NCBI GenBank assembly: GCA_016873225.1
Contig: VGXS01000013.1
Location: 1 to 64,000, forward strand
Origin: Planctomycetota bacterium
GTDB lineage: Bacteria; Planctomycetota; Planctomycetia; Gemmatales; Gemmataceae
Length of the DNA: 64,000 bases
Direction of reading: 5' to 3'
The stretch's first letter is position 1, and every line of letters begins with the position of its first letter. Of the stretch, positions 54,301 to 63,479 are shown piece by piece. Position numbers and translations under genes: made by a program. The notes under the pieces were generated by a model. That model was not told the DNA's origin, made no database searches, and worked only from the letters and a program-made list of their open reading frames with translations.

Positions 54301-54410
54301 CAGTCGGCGGATTCAAGCCCGTTCCCGGAGCCGAAACCATCGAACTGGCCGCGTGGACCGGAGTGGCGCGCGCCATGCTCAACCTCCATGAAACAATCAC
54401 GCGAGACTGA
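51384..54410 (+). CDS. PSD1-family cytochrome protein (PSCyt1/DUF1549/DUF1553), copy 1
   Basis: 1,008 aa. A signal peptide (1-19) leads to a PSCyt1 domain with heme motif CFFCH (36-40) and the family's RKADLRLDTREGLLG. DUF1549 includes RRLSFDLTGLPPTPQEVDAFI and a second CxxCH, CAECH, at 317-321. A beta-rich region with GPGRAANGNFVLTEI lies in the middle, and DUF1553 (about 680-960) includes NPLTARVTANRIWKMFFG. Two heme sites imply a periplasmic electron-transfer or binding role. Paired with a DUF1501 gene 11 bp downstream. Confidence 0.94.
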   Translation: MLSFLLALAPAVAPNPAEAGRIQFNRDIRPILSDKCFFCHGPDKAQRKADLRLDTREGLLGRSGEPGTVVSEKPAESELFQRIISTDASKRMPPPKAGKDLTESEKATIRKWIEQGAHYEGHWSFQPVAKSGSNDAGAIDTLIGAELVRRGLAPVSEADRRTLLRRLSFDLTGLPPTPQEVDAFINDKDPGAYARQVERLLASPRHGERLAMWWLDLVRYADSVGYHGDQPVSVHPFRQYVVESFNANVPFDRFTREQLAGDLIADGGDRGKIASGYNRLGMMSAEGGVQPKEYLAKYIAERVRNVSGVWMGVTLGCAECHDHKYDPFTAKDFYRMQAFFADINEKGLYGGGKDWGPSIAVPMASQREELAKVDAEIAKLRAVSTKADPMMESAQLAAREAWRILEPRKVASTGGAKLVVRGNGQVVASGKNPATDTHEIEIVAPPGGLAAIRLEVIPADGLPARGPGRAANGNFVLTEIVARKAGDPKAEPLSFSSARATFEQKGALVGNPWGLWTARAAIDKDAKGRNWGWAVMEEAGQANAAEFTLASSVPEGTALRISLEQNHPNAGHTLGSYRLMGSSKPADPLLRPLADDATAILAKVPASRTAEEKAKLLAAIRRDINEGAGTGAELKKLEKRGAEILAGAPTTLVTERVMPRTVRILHRGNWMDDKGEIVTPGIPEVLGGFKARGATPDRLDLANWLVSSENPLTARVTANRIWKMFFGAGLSRSLDDLGSQGDWPSHPALLDHLASRLVESGWDLRALIRGIVMSDAYRRSSVAPRPVRESDPYNRYLARQSRYRVDAEMVRDNALAVSGLLVEQMGGPSVFPFQPPGYWAYLNFPTREWRNDDGSSRYRRGLYVHWQRQYLHPSLAAFDAPSREECTAERSRSNTPLQSLVLLNDPIHVEAARELARHALEAKPNDAARLAWIFRQALQRVPSPDEAKVLAALIDNQRKHFKGLPADAAALVSVGGFKPVPGAETIELAAWTGVARAMLNLHETITRD

Positions 54411-54421
54411 GGAGACACGAC

Positions 54422-55819
54422 ATGCTTCCTGAAACCATCGCCCGCCGCAGCTTCCTTCGCGCGGGCGGACTCAGCCTTGGATCGATGGCCTTTTCCCAGT
54501 TGCTGGCCCGCGATGGCCGGGCCGCGGCCGCCGTGCCAAGGCTGCCGTTCGCCCCCAAGGCCAAGCGCGTGATCTGGCTCTACATGGCCGGCGGCATGAG
54601 CCATATCGACACCTTCGACAACAAGCCCAAGTTGGCGCAGATGAGCGGCCAGCCGATGCCCGAGTCGGTGACGAAGGGCAAGCAGATCGCCCAGCTTCAA
54701 GGTGCCAAGCTCAACTGCCTGGGGCCGCAGCATCCCTTCAAGAAATGGGGGCAATCCGGGCAGGAGATATCAGTGATTTGGCCCAAGCTTGCCGAGGCCT
54801 GCGCCGACAGGATGTGCATCGTCAGGTCGCTTTCCACCGAGGCGATCAACCATGACCCGGCCCACACCTTCATGAACACCGGGTCGATGATTCCCGGCCG
54901 GCCGGCCATGGGTTCGTGGCTGCTTTACGGCCTTGGAAGCGAATCGGACAACCTGCCTGGATTCATCGTCCTGGTGTCGACGGGCAAGTTCGGCCAAAGG
55001 CAGCCGATCGCGGCGCGCCAATGGCACTCGGGCTTCCTTCCCGGACAGCATCAGGGTGTGGAACTGCGCGGCACCGGCGACCCCGTGCTTTATGTTCGCA
55101 ATCCCGCGGGCGTGGACATGTCGGCCCAGCGGCAGGTGGTCGACGCGGTGGGCGACCTCAACCGGTTGCGCGACCGCGCCGTGGACGACCCGGAAATCTC
55201 GACGCGGCTGAGCCAGTACGAACTGGCGTTCCGCATGCAGACGAGCGTTCCCGGCCTCATGGATCTTTCGGATGAACCCAAGAGCATGCTCGATCTGTAC
55301 GGCACGCGCGGTGGCGACGGCAGCTTCGGCTCCAACTGCCTGCTGGCCCGCCGCCTGGCCGAACGCGGCGTGCGCTTCATCCAGCTTTACCACCGCGATT
55401 GGGATCACCACGGTGCCGTGAAGGATCATGTGGCCGGCACGGCGGGCGAGGTGGACCAGGGCGCTGCCGCGCTGGTCACCGACTTGGCGCGCCGGGGAAT
55501 GCTCGACGACACCCTCGTGGTGTTCGGCTCGGAGTTCGGCCGAACGCCGATGGCGCAGGGCAGCGGCCGCGACCATCACCTGGCCGGCTTCACGATGTGG
55601 TTCGCCGGCGGCGGCATGCGCCCGGGCTTCAGCTTCGGCGCCACCGATGAATTCGGGTACAACGCCGTGGAGAACAAGGTGTCGGTTCACGATGTGCACG
55701 CGACGATGCTGCACCAGTTGGGCATCGACCACGAGCGGTTCACCTACCGCTTCCAGGGACTCGACATGCGCCTAACGGGCGTGGAGCCAAGCCGCGTGGT
55801 GAAGGAGATTCTGGCCTAG
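54422..55819 (+). CDS. DUF1501 protein with Tat signal, copy 1
   Basis: 465 aa. The N terminus carries twin Arg8-Arg9 in RRSFLRAGGLSLGSMAFSQLL, a Tat signal, so it is exported folded. The body has an alkaline-phosphatase-like pattern: HIDTFDNKP, FGSEFGRTPMAQGSGRDHH and a His-rich end. Function of the family is not established; it is almost always paired with PSD1 proteins. Followed by 380 bp of non-coding DNA, ending the first pair's unit. Confidence 0.93.
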   Translation: MLPETIARRSFLRAGGLSLGSMAFSQLLARDGRAAAAVPRLPFAPKAKRVIWLYMAGGMSHIDTFDNKPKLAQMSGQPMPESVTKGKQIAQLQGAKLNCLGPQHPFKKWGQSGQEISVIWPKLAEACADRMCIVRSLSTEAINHDPAHTFMNTGSMIPGRPAMGSWLLYGLGSESDNLPGFIVLVSTGKFGQRQPIAARQWHSGFLPGQHQGVELRGTGDPVLYVRNPAGVDMSAQRQVVDAVGDLNRLRDRAVDDPEISTRLSQYELAFRMQTSVPGLMDLSDEPKSMLDLYGTRGGDGSFGSNCLLARRLAERGVRFIQLYHRDWDHHGAVKDHVAGTAGEVDQGAAALVTDLARRGMLDDTLVVFGSEFGRTPMAQGSGRDHHLAGFTMWFAGGGMRPGFSFGATDEFGYNAVENKVSVHDVHATMLHQLGIDHERFTYRFQGLDMRLTGVEPSRVVKEILA

Positions 55820-56199
55820 CGTTTCGCCGGATTTTAAGCCGGATCAAGGCCATTGATTTCATGGTCCGGGTGGCATGCCGTCTTTTCTCGGTATGAACCC
55901 GGAACATTCCAAGTCGTACGATCCGCAAAATATCAATTGCCTGTCGCCGCCATGGTGAAGCCGATGGCATGCCACGAGGATGGCGATGTCGGAAGAGGGC
56001 GTGGCTGTTTCGCGCGCGGTTGAGCCATGAAGATTGATGCCAATGAAAGCGGAAGACGGAGCGCGGGACGATTCTATTCATTGGCCGCGGCCATGTTGAA
56101 GGGGATGAATCATATCACAGTTCTACCATGCGAGAGGGGGCTTTATTGGGCGCCAAAACCGGGTTAACCTGATGAGTCCCTCCCGCAGGTACCCTCCCG
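55820..56199. other. Intergenic gap between PSD1/DUF1501 pairs 1 and 2
   Basis: 380 bp with no credible gene. I see no strong terminator hairpin and no convincing promoter; TTGAAG at 56096 has no properly spaced -10. It separates pair 1 from the tightly overlapped pairs 2 and 3, which begin a new unit. Confidence 0.5.
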
Positions 56200-59133
56200 A
56201 TGCTTGCCTCGTTGTTCCTCGTCATGCTTCAGTCACCGAGCGCGCCCGACTTTGCCCGGGAAGTCAGGCCGATCCTTGCCCGGGCCTGCTTCAAGTGCCA
56301 TGGGCCCGACGAAGGCGCCCGCAAGGGCAAGCTAAGGCTTGATGAATCCGCCTTGGCGCGACTTGGCGGGCGAAGCGGAAACCCGGCCATCGTTCCAGGC
56401 AAGCCCGGCAACAGTCCGTTGGTTGCGCGGTTGGACGCCAAAGGCGCCCAGCGGATGCCGCCGCGGTCCTCGGGATTGGAGCTTTCCGCGAAGGAAAAGG
56501 CCATCCTGCGGGATTGGGTGGCTTCGGGGGCGGAGTACCAAAGGCATTGGGCCTTCGTGGCACCCGTGAAGCCCGCCCTTCCGCCGGTTCGCCAAGCCGA
56601 TTGGTGCCGCAACCCGATCGACCGCTTCGTGCTGGCAAGGCTCGAGGCGGCGGGATTGAAGCCTTCCCGTGAGGCCGACCGTTACACACTGATCCGAAGG
56701 CTGTCGTTCGACCTGACGGGATTGCCTCCCACTCCCGGGGAGTCCGACGCCTTCGTGGCTGATGAACGGCCGGACGCCTTCGCGAGGCTTGTTGACCGCC
56801 TGCTGGCCCATCCTGGATATGGTGAACGATGGGCCCGCAAGTGGCTCGACCTGGCGCGCTATGCCGACACCAACGGCTATGAGAAGGACAGGCCGCGGAC
56901 CATTTGGCCGTGGCGGGATTGGGTCATTGGCGCATACCGCGGCGACCTTCCTTACGACCAGTTCGGCATCCAGCAACTGGCCGGCGACATGCTTCCGGGG
57001 GCCACCCGTGAGCAGGTGGTGGCGACCGGTTTCCACCGCAACACGATGCTCAACGAGGAGGGCGGCATCGATCCGCTTGAATTCCGCTACCACGCGGTCG
57101 CCGATCGCGTGAACACCACGGGCACGGCTTTCCTCGGACTCACCCTGGGTTGCGCCCAATGCCACACCCACAAGTACGATCCGGTTTCGCATGTGGATTA
57201 TTTCAGGTTCATGGCATTCCTCGACAACGCGGAGGAACCCGAGCTTGAGCTGCCGCCGGAAGGGGCGGCCGACAAGGCGGCGGAAGCCCGCCGGAAGGTC
57301 GCGGAGTTGGAAAAGGCGTTGCCCGGGCGGTTTCCCAACAACAGTTTCGATGCCGCCTTCCAAGCCTGGCTCCAACGGGAAAGGGCCCGCGCCGCAGCCA
57401 GGGTGCCGCTTGTGCCGACCAAGCTGTCGAGCAATCTTCCCCGCTTGCGTCATGAGGGTGACGGGGTTGTTTTCGCCGATGGCGATGCCACCAAGAATGA
57501 CATCTACAACCTCGAGGGCGGCGGATCGTTTCCAGGCATGACGGAACTACGGGTTGAGGCGCTTCCCGATGACAGGCTGCCCGCCGGAGGCCCGGGCCTG
57601 AGCTACTACGAGGGGCCCAAGGGTGATTTCCTGCTGACCCGCATCAGCCTCGAGATCGATGGAAAGCCGGTCACTTTCACTCGCGCCACGCAAACCGCGG
57701 GTTCGTCGGCCATGCTGGTGCTGGATGACAACCTGCAAACCGGGTGGGGTGTTCCCGGCCAGCCCGGTCGGCGCAACGCCGCGACATTCTTCACCGACAA
57801 GCCGATGCCCGCCGGGACAACATGGAAGGTGGTGCTTGAATTCGGGAGGCATTATGTGGCAAGCCTCGGTAAGCTGCGCCTGACGGTGGCCTCCCCGGCT
57901 CACAAGGACGCTCCCCCGCTGATGCCCGCGGAGGTGGAGAACGCCTTGGCGTCCAAGGACGCTCCCGCGGGCAAGGCGCTCGATGCGCTGAGGGCCCATT
58001 TCGCGGCATCCTGCCCGGAACTCGCCAATGCGCGCCGGGAGATCGATGCCGCGCGCGCCTCGGTTCCCAAGGGACCGTTCACCTTGGTGATGCGCGAGCG
58101 TCCCGCCGACAATCCCCGGCCCACCATGCGCCGCCACCGTGGCGAGTACCTGGAACCCCGAGAGGTGGTTTCCGCCGGAGTGCCCGGATTCCTGCCGGCC
58201 TTGCCCGCGGGTGCGGCAACCAACCGGCTTGAGTTCGCCCGCTGGCTGTTCTCCGCGGAAAACCCCCTCACGGCCCGCGTGGCCGTCAACCGCATGTGGG
58301 CCGCCCTGTTCGGCAAGGGAATCGTTTCCACACCCGCCGACTTCGGTCTGCAGGGGGCCTTTCCGTCGCATCCCGAGTTGCTTGACTGGCTGGCTGCCAC
58401 CTTCCGCGAGCGGGGTTGGTCGCAGAAGGAGTTGCTGCGCGAGATCGTCACCAGCGCCACCTACCGCCAAGCCTCCGATCCCCGGGCCGACTTGTCCGCC
58501 AAGGATCCCTCGAACATCCTGCTGGGCCGGGCCGGGAGGTTCCGCTTGGATGCCGAGATGCTCCGCGACGGCGCGCTCAAGGCGGCGGGGCTGCTTTCGG
58601 AAAAGTCGGGGGGGCCCGGAGTCTTTCCTCCCCAGCCCGCGAACATCACGACGGAGGGAACTTACGGTCCGCTGGCCTGGAAGGTGAGCGAGGGGGAGGA
58701 CAGGTACCGCCGGACCATCTACACCTTCACCAAGCGTACGGCTCCTTTCGCCTTTCAGGCCACATTCGACGCTCCCAGCGGCGAGGCTTGCGTGGCGAGG
58801 CGCGAGTCTTCGAACACCGCGCTGCAGTCGCTCACGCTTCTCAATGATGCGATGTACCTTGACGCCGCGCGGGCGTTGGGTCGCCTGGGTGCCCGCCAAG
58901 CCGATGATTCAGCGGCCATCACCCTCATGTTCCGCCGGGTCCTGACGCGGCCGCCCACGCCCGCTGATTCGGCTCTTTGCCTATCGTTCTTACAGGCGGA
59001 GCAGAAGCGCCTGGTCGCCTCCCCGGCCGATTCCAAGGCCCTGGCGGGGGGCGAGTCCGATGCCCGGAGCGCGGCGCTGGCCAGCCTGGCCCGCGTGCTT
59101 CTCAACCTCGACGAGGCGGTGACCCGACCATGA
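56200..59133 (+). CDS. PSD1-family cytochrome protein, copy 2
   Basis: 977 aa. Short signal (1-15), PSCyt1 heme motif CFKCH (30-34), DUF1549 with RRLSFDLTGLPPTPGESDAFV and the second heme motif CAQCH at 318-322. A beta-rich middle segment contains GPGLSYYEGPKGDFLLTRISLEID, and DUF1553 follows with NPLTARVAVNRMWAALFG. It resembles copy 1 throughout but is clearly diverged, so the duplication is old. The stop overlaps the following DUF1501 start by 4 bp. Confidence 0.94.
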   Translation: MLASLFLVMLQSPSAPDFAREVRPILARACFKCHGPDEGARKGKLRLDESALARLGGRSGNPAIVPGKPGNSPLVARLDAKGAQRMPPRSSGLELSAKEKAILRDWVASGAEYQRHWAFVAPVKPALPPVRQADWCRNPIDRFVLARLEAAGLKPSREADRYTLIRRLSFDLTGLPPTPGESDAFVADERPDAFARLVDRLLAHPGYGERWARKWLDLARYADTNGYEKDRPRTIWPWRDWVIGAYRGDLPYDQFGIQQLAGDMLPGATREQVVATGFHRNTMLNEEGGIDPLEFRYHAVADRVNTTGTAFLGLTLGCAQCHTHKYDPVSHVDYFRFMAFLDNAEEPELELPPEGAADKAAEARRKVAELEKALPGRFPNNSFDAAFQAWLQRERARAAARVPLVPTKLSSNLPRLRHEGDGVVFADGDATKNDIYNLEGGGSFPGMTELRVEALPDDRLPAGGPGLSYYEGPKGDFLLTRISLEIDGKPVTFTRATQTAGSSAMLVLDDNLQTGWGVPGQPGRRNAATFFTDKPMPAGTTWKVVLEFGRHYVASLGKLRLTVASPAHKDAPPLMPAEVENALASKDAPAGKALDALRAHFAASCPELANARREIDAARASVPKGPFTLVMRERPADNPRPTMRRHRGEYLEPREVVSAGVPGFLPALPAGAATNRLEFARWLFSAENPLTARVAVNRMWAALFGKGIVSTPADFGLQGAFPSHPELLDWLAATFRERGWSQKELLREIVTSATYRQASDPRADLSAKDPSNILLGRAGRFRLDAEMLRDGALKAAGLLSEKSGGPGVFPPQPANITTEGTYGPLAWKVSEGEDRYRRTIYTFTKRTAPFAFQATFDAPSGEACVARRESSNTALQSLTLLNDAMYLDAARALGRLGARQADDSAAITLMFRRVLTRPPTPADSALCLSFLQAEQKRLVASPADSKALAGGESDARSAALASLARVLLNLDEAVTRP

Positions 59134-60536
59134 ACCAGCCAGTTTCATCGCACTCGGGCAGGCGCGCGTTCCTGCGGCAAGGCGTTTTCTCGCTGGCCCC
59201 CCTGGCCTTGGCCGGACTCGACTCATCAGCGGCCCGCGGCGCTCCGCTGGCTCCCAAGTCCCCGATGGGCTCATCCCGGGCCAAGGCGGTGATTCACCTG
59301 TTCATGTCCGGGGCTCCCAGCCAACTCGACCTGTTCGATCCCAAGCCCGAACTCACCCGGCTTGAGGGCAAGCCCCTGCCGCCATCGGTGATCGGCAACC
59401 AGAGATACGCGTTCATCCGTCCCGAGGCGGGGGTTTTGGGCCCGCGGTTCAAGTTCCGCAGGCATGGTTCCAGCGGCGCTGACATTTCGGAGGTCTTTCC
59501 TTACCTGGGACGCATCGCCGACAGGCTTTGCTTCATCCGGTCGATGAAGACCGAGCAGTTCAACCATGCGCCGGCGCAAATGTTGCTGCAAACCGGTTTC
59601 TCCCAGCCGGGCAGGCCCAGTTTCGGCTCGTGGGTGGTGTACGGACTGGGAGCGGAAACCTCCGAATTGCCCGCCTACATGGTGCTGTCCACGGGAGCGG
59701 GAATCTCCGGCGGCGCGGCGCTGTGGTCGGCCGGGTTTTTGCCGGGCGAATATGGCGGCACGCGCCTCAGGAACCAGGGTGATCCCATACTTCACCTTTC
59801 CAATCCGCCGGGAATCACCCGGGAGGCCCAGAGGGCGGCGCTCGACCTCGCGGCGGGACTCACCAAGCCGCGTCCGGCCGCCGCCGACCCCGAAACCTCA
59901 ACGCGCCTCGCGGCCGCCGAGATGGCGTTCAGGCTGCAGGCTTCGGCGCCCGGGCTTTTCGACTTATCCGGCGAAAGCCGGGCAACACTTGAGCGATACG
60001 GATGCGATCCGGCCAAGCCGTCGTTCGCCCGGGCCTGCCTTCTGGCGCGCCGGATGGTGGAGCGGGGCGTGCGATTCGTCACGATCTTCCACGAGGGATG
60101 GGACGCCCACAGCGATGTCGCCGGCAACCTGCGCCGCAACGCGCAGGCCACCGACCAGGCCAGCGCCGCCTTGGTGGAAGACCTTGCCGGCCGCGGCATG
60201 CTCGACGAGACGCTCGTGGCCTGGGGTGGCGAGTTCGGGCGCACGCCGATGGTGGAGACGAATCCCACCCTCGGCCGCTCTCTCGGACGCGATCATCATC
60301 CCCAGGCGTTCACGATGTGGCTGGCCGGCGGCGGGGTGAGGCCCGGAATCACCATCGGCCGCACCGATGAGTTGGGTTTCCATGTGGTGGAGCGCCCCGT
60401 TGAGGTGTACGACCTCCAGGCGACGATGCTGCACCTGCTCGGCCTCGACCATACTCGCCTCACCTTCCACCATGCCGGGCGCGATTTCCGCCTCACCGAC
60501 ATCCATGGCCAAGTCGTGCGCGAGGCGCTGGCATGA
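59130..60536 (+). CDS. DUF1501 protein with Tat signal, copy 2
   Basis: 468 aa from ATG at 59130, overlapping the preceding stop (ATGA); the track start at 58977 is inside the PSD1 gene. Twin Arg11-Arg12 in RRAFLRQGVFSLAPLAL marks a Tat signal. The body includes GAPSQLDLFDPKPELTRLEG, GGEFGRTPMVETNP and GRDHHPQAFTMWLAGGGVRPG, the conserved end of the family. Overlaps the next PSD1 start by 4 bp, so the four genes of pairs 2 and 3 are coupled. Confidence 0.94.
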   Translation: MNQPVSSHSGRRAFLRQGVFSLAPLALAGLDSSAARGAPLAPKSPMGSSRAKAVIHLFMSGAPSQLDLFDPKPELTRLEGKPLPPSVIGNQRYAFIRPEAGVLGPRFKFRRHGSSGADISEVFPYLGRIADRLCFIRSMKTEQFNHAPAQMLLQTGFSQPGRPSFGSWVVYGLGAETSELPAYMVLSTGAGISGGAALWSAGFLPGEYGGTRLRNQGDPILHLSNPPGITREAQRAALDLAAGLTKPRPAAADPETSTRLAAAEMAFRLQASAPGLFDLSGESRATLERYGCDPAKPSFARACLLARRMVERGVRFVTIFHEGWDAHSDVAGNLRRNAQATDQASAALVEDLAGRGMLDETLVAWGGEFGRTPMVETNPTLGRSLGRDHHPQAFTMWLAGGGVRPGITIGRTDELGFHVVERPVEVYDLQATMLHLLGLDHTRLTFHHAGRDFRLTDIHGQVVREALA

Positions 60537-63475
60537 CCACGGTCTCCGCGTCGGCATGGCTGTTGATCATGCTGGTCACGGCGGCCGCCGACGATTTCCA
60601 CTCCCGCGTCGAACCGGTCCTCAAGCGCCATTGCCTGGGATGCCATTCCCATGCCGCCGGAGCCATGAAGGGCGGCCTCGCCCTCGATAGCCGCTCGGGC
60701 TGGGCCCATGGCGGCGACAGCGGCCCTGCGATCATGCCCGGCAAGCCGGTGGAAAGCCTTGTCATTCGCGCGGTGAGGAGGTCGGAGGGCGTCAAGGCGA
60801 TGCCGCCCAAGGGGGCCATTCCCGAGGAAGATATCAGGATCCTCGAGGAATGGATCCGGCAAGGCGCGGCGGATCCACGCGTGCCGGCCCCTGCCAAGCC
60901 TGTCGATTGGTGGTCGCTCAGGCCATTGGCGAAGCCGGAGGTTCCTTCGGGCTTCGCGCATCCTGTCGACGCCTTCATCGCCACCCGATTGGCCCGATCG
61001 GGACTCAAGCCGTCACCCGAGGCGGATCGCGCAACCCTCATTCGCCGCCTACACGCCGACTTGACGGGCTTGCCACCCACCCGGGCGGAAATCGAGGCGT
61101 TTGTCGCTGACCCCGATCCCGCGGCTTATGGCAGGCTTGTCGACCGCCTGCTGGCTTCGCCCCGCCACGCCGAGCGCTGGGCGAGGCATTGGCTCGATGT
61201 CGTGCATTTCGCCGAAACCCATGGCTACGAACACGACCTGCCGCGGAACAACGCCTGGCGGTACCGGGATCATGTGATCGAGTCGTTCCATGCCGACAAG
61301 CCGTGGGGCCGGTTCATCAGGGAGCAGTTGGCGGCGGACCATTTTTTCCCGGGTGAAATCGAGGCGAGGCGGGCCCTTGGGTTCCTCGGCGCCGGTCCGT
61401 TCGACCACAGCGCCTACACCACGGCCCGCGCCACCTTCGAATACCTCGACCGTGACGACCTTGTGAACCAGACGATGACGGCGTTCGCCAGCACCACCGC
61501 GAGTTGCGCGCGCTGCCACGCCCACAAGTTCGACCCGATTTCCCAGGACGATTACTATTCGCTGCAGGCGGTGTTCGCCGGCGTCGTGGAGGGCGACATT
61601 CCGCTCGAGGTGAACGCCGGTGTTGCCGGTAGCCGCGCTCGCTGGACCTCCCTGGCCTCCGCTGCCAAGGCGCGCGACAAGTCCGTGCTTCTTTCACCCG
61701 TGAACGAGGCCATGGCGGAGGAGTCCCTCGGCGCGGCAAAGTCGATCCGCTGGACCGTGCTGGCGCCCGATTCGTGGAAGGGAACCGGCGGCACCACGCT
61801 GGAACGCCTTCCCGACCAATCCCTTCTGGCCAAGGGGCCAAGGCTTGAAAAGGACACCTACGAAATCAACTTCACGCTTCCCCCCGGCAAGTTCACGGCC
61901 ATCAGGCTTGAGGTGCTGGCCCATGAATCGCTGCCCATGCGGGGGCCCGGCCGCTGCGACAATGGCAACCTGCACCTGAGCGAGTTCGAGGCGCGCGTTA
62001 TCCACGCGGGCGAACCGGCGGGGGAACCGGTCAAGTTCTCCTCCGCGACCGCTGATTTCGATCAATCGGGATGGGACATCACCCGGGCCATCGACGGCAA
62101 GGCCCAGACCGCGTGGGGCATCCATCCCGATGTGGGCAGGCCCCATTCCGCCGTGTTCACTTTTGGCAAGCCCATGGAAGGGCGGCCGGGATCCCGCCTG
62201 GCCGTGGCGCTAAGGCAACTGCATGGCGGCGGCCACCTGATCGGCCGGCCGAGGCTGTCGCTGACAACCGATGATCCCAGGGGCGCCCTGATCCTTCCGG
62301 AGGGGGTGGAGCGGGCGCGGGCCTTGCCTCGCTCGGAGCGTACCGAGGCCCAGCGCCTTGACCTGGCCGCGTTCGCTTTGGAGATCGTCGCCCGCCGTGA
62401 ACTGGCCGCGCTTCCGGAATCCGCAAAGGTCTACGCCGCCGGGGCCAAATCCGAGGTGGTTCTCGCCGTGGGATCGGGCAGCGCGCAGGAGACCCCCCGG
62501 CCTCGCCAGGTGTTCGTCCTGCGCAGGGGAGACCTCGACAAGCCCGGTGCCGAGGCCATGCCCGGGTCGCTTTCGGCGGTCGCGGCGATTCCGGCCCGGT
62601 TTGGCATTCCCAAGGAGGCCCCCGAGTCGGCCAGGAGGGCGGCGCTGGCCGATTGGCTCGCCAGCCATGCCAATCCCCTCACATGGAGGTCCATCGCCAA
62701 CCGCGTCTGGCAGCACCATTTCGGCAGGGGCATCTGCGATACCCCCGGGGATTTCGGGCGCATGGGTGGCGAACCCAGCCATCCCGAACTGCTCGACTGG
62801 CTCGCCTGCCGCTTGCGGGACAACGGAGAGTCGCTCAGGGACCTGCACCGGGTGATCGTCATGAGCGCCACCTACCGGCAGGTTTCGGCGAATCGTGCCG
62901 AGGCCGCGGCCATTGACGGCGACAACAGGCTGTTGTGGCGGCAGAACCGGCGCCGCCTTGACGCCGACGCCTACCGGGACGGGGTGCTCTCGGTCTCGGG
63001 GTGCCTTGACCTGACGATGGGCGGGCCGGGCGCCAGGGAATTCAGCGCCGGCCCGCCGGTGCAACTGACTCCAAGGGTCGATTACGGCGCTTTCGACTGG
63101 GCCTCCAAGCCGGAGCACCGACGGGCCATTTACCGTTTCGTGTGGCGTGGCATTCCCGATCCGTTCATGGAGGTGCTCGATTTCCCCGACCTGGGACTTT
63201 TGACGCCGGCGCGGGCGTCTTCCTCCTCCGCGCTTCAGGCCCTGGCCCTTTACAACAACAAGTTCACCCTTCACTTCAGCGGCATGCTTGGCAAGTCGAT
63301 CGACTCGTCGGCCAAGTCCGACAGCCAGCGGGCGCGGGAGGCCTGGTCGCGGGTTTTGGGCCGGCTTCCCGACGCGCGGGAAGCCGCGATGGCCGAACAG
63401 CATGTCGCGCGCCATGGCGCGGCATCGTTGTGTCGGGTGCTATTCAACTCCCATGAGTTCCTTTTCGTGGAGTGA
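60533..63475 (+). CDS. PSD1-family cytochrome protein, copy 3
   Basis: 980 aa. Signal-like N terminus (1-19), heme motif CLGCH (34-38), DUF1549 with IRRLHADLTGLPPTRAEIEAFV and a second heme motif CARCH at 325-329. The middle has a jelly-roll-like segment (GRCDNGNLHLSEFEARV), and DUF1553 includes NPLTWRSIANRVWQHHFG. It starts 4 bp inside the previous gene. Divergence from copies 1 and 2 suggests distinct partners. Confidence 0.93.
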   Translation: MTTVSASAWLLIMLVTAAADDFHSRVEPVLKRHCLGCHSHAAGAMKGGLALDSRSGWAHGGDSGPAIMPGKPVESLVIRAVRRSEGVKAMPPKGAIPEEDIRILEEWIRQGAADPRVPAPAKPVDWWSLRPLAKPEVPSGFAHPVDAFIATRLARSGLKPSPEADRATLIRRLHADLTGLPPTRAEIEAFVADPDPAAYGRLVDRLLASPRHAERWARHWLDVVHFAETHGYEHDLPRNNAWRYRDHVIESFHADKPWGRFIREQLAADHFFPGEIEARRALGFLGAGPFDHSAYTTARATFEYLDRDDLVNQTMTAFASTTASCARCHAHKFDPISQDDYYSLQAVFAGVVEGDIPLEVNAGVAGSRARWTSLASAAKARDKSVLLSPVNEAMAEESLGAAKSIRWTVLAPDSWKGTGGTTLERLPDQSLLAKGPRLEKDTYEINFTLPPGKFTAIRLEVLAHESLPMRGPGRCDNGNLHLSEFEARVIHAGEPAGEPVKFSSATADFDQSGWDITRAIDGKAQTAWGIHPDVGRPHSAVFTFGKPMEGRPGSRLAVALRQLHGGGHLIGRPRLSLTTDDPRGALILPEGVERARALPRSERTEAQRLDLAAFALEIVARRELAALPESAKVYAAGAKSEVVLAVGSGSAQETPRPRQVFVLRRGDLDKPGAEAMPGSLSAVAAIPARFGIPKEAPESARRAALADWLASHANPLTWRSIANRVWQHHFGRGICDTPGDFGRMGGEPSHPELLDWLACRLRDNGESLRDLHRVIVMSATYRQVSANRAEAAAIDGDNRLLWRQNRRRLDADAYRDGVLSVSGCLDLTMGGPGAREFSAGPPVQLTPRVDYGAFDWASKPEHRRAIYRFVWRGIPDPFMEVLDFPDLGLLTPARASSSSALQALALYNNKFTLHFSGMLGKSIDSSAKSDSQRAREAWSRVLGRLPDAREAAMAEQHVARHGAASLCRVLFNSHEFLFVE

Positions 63476-63479
63476 GCCG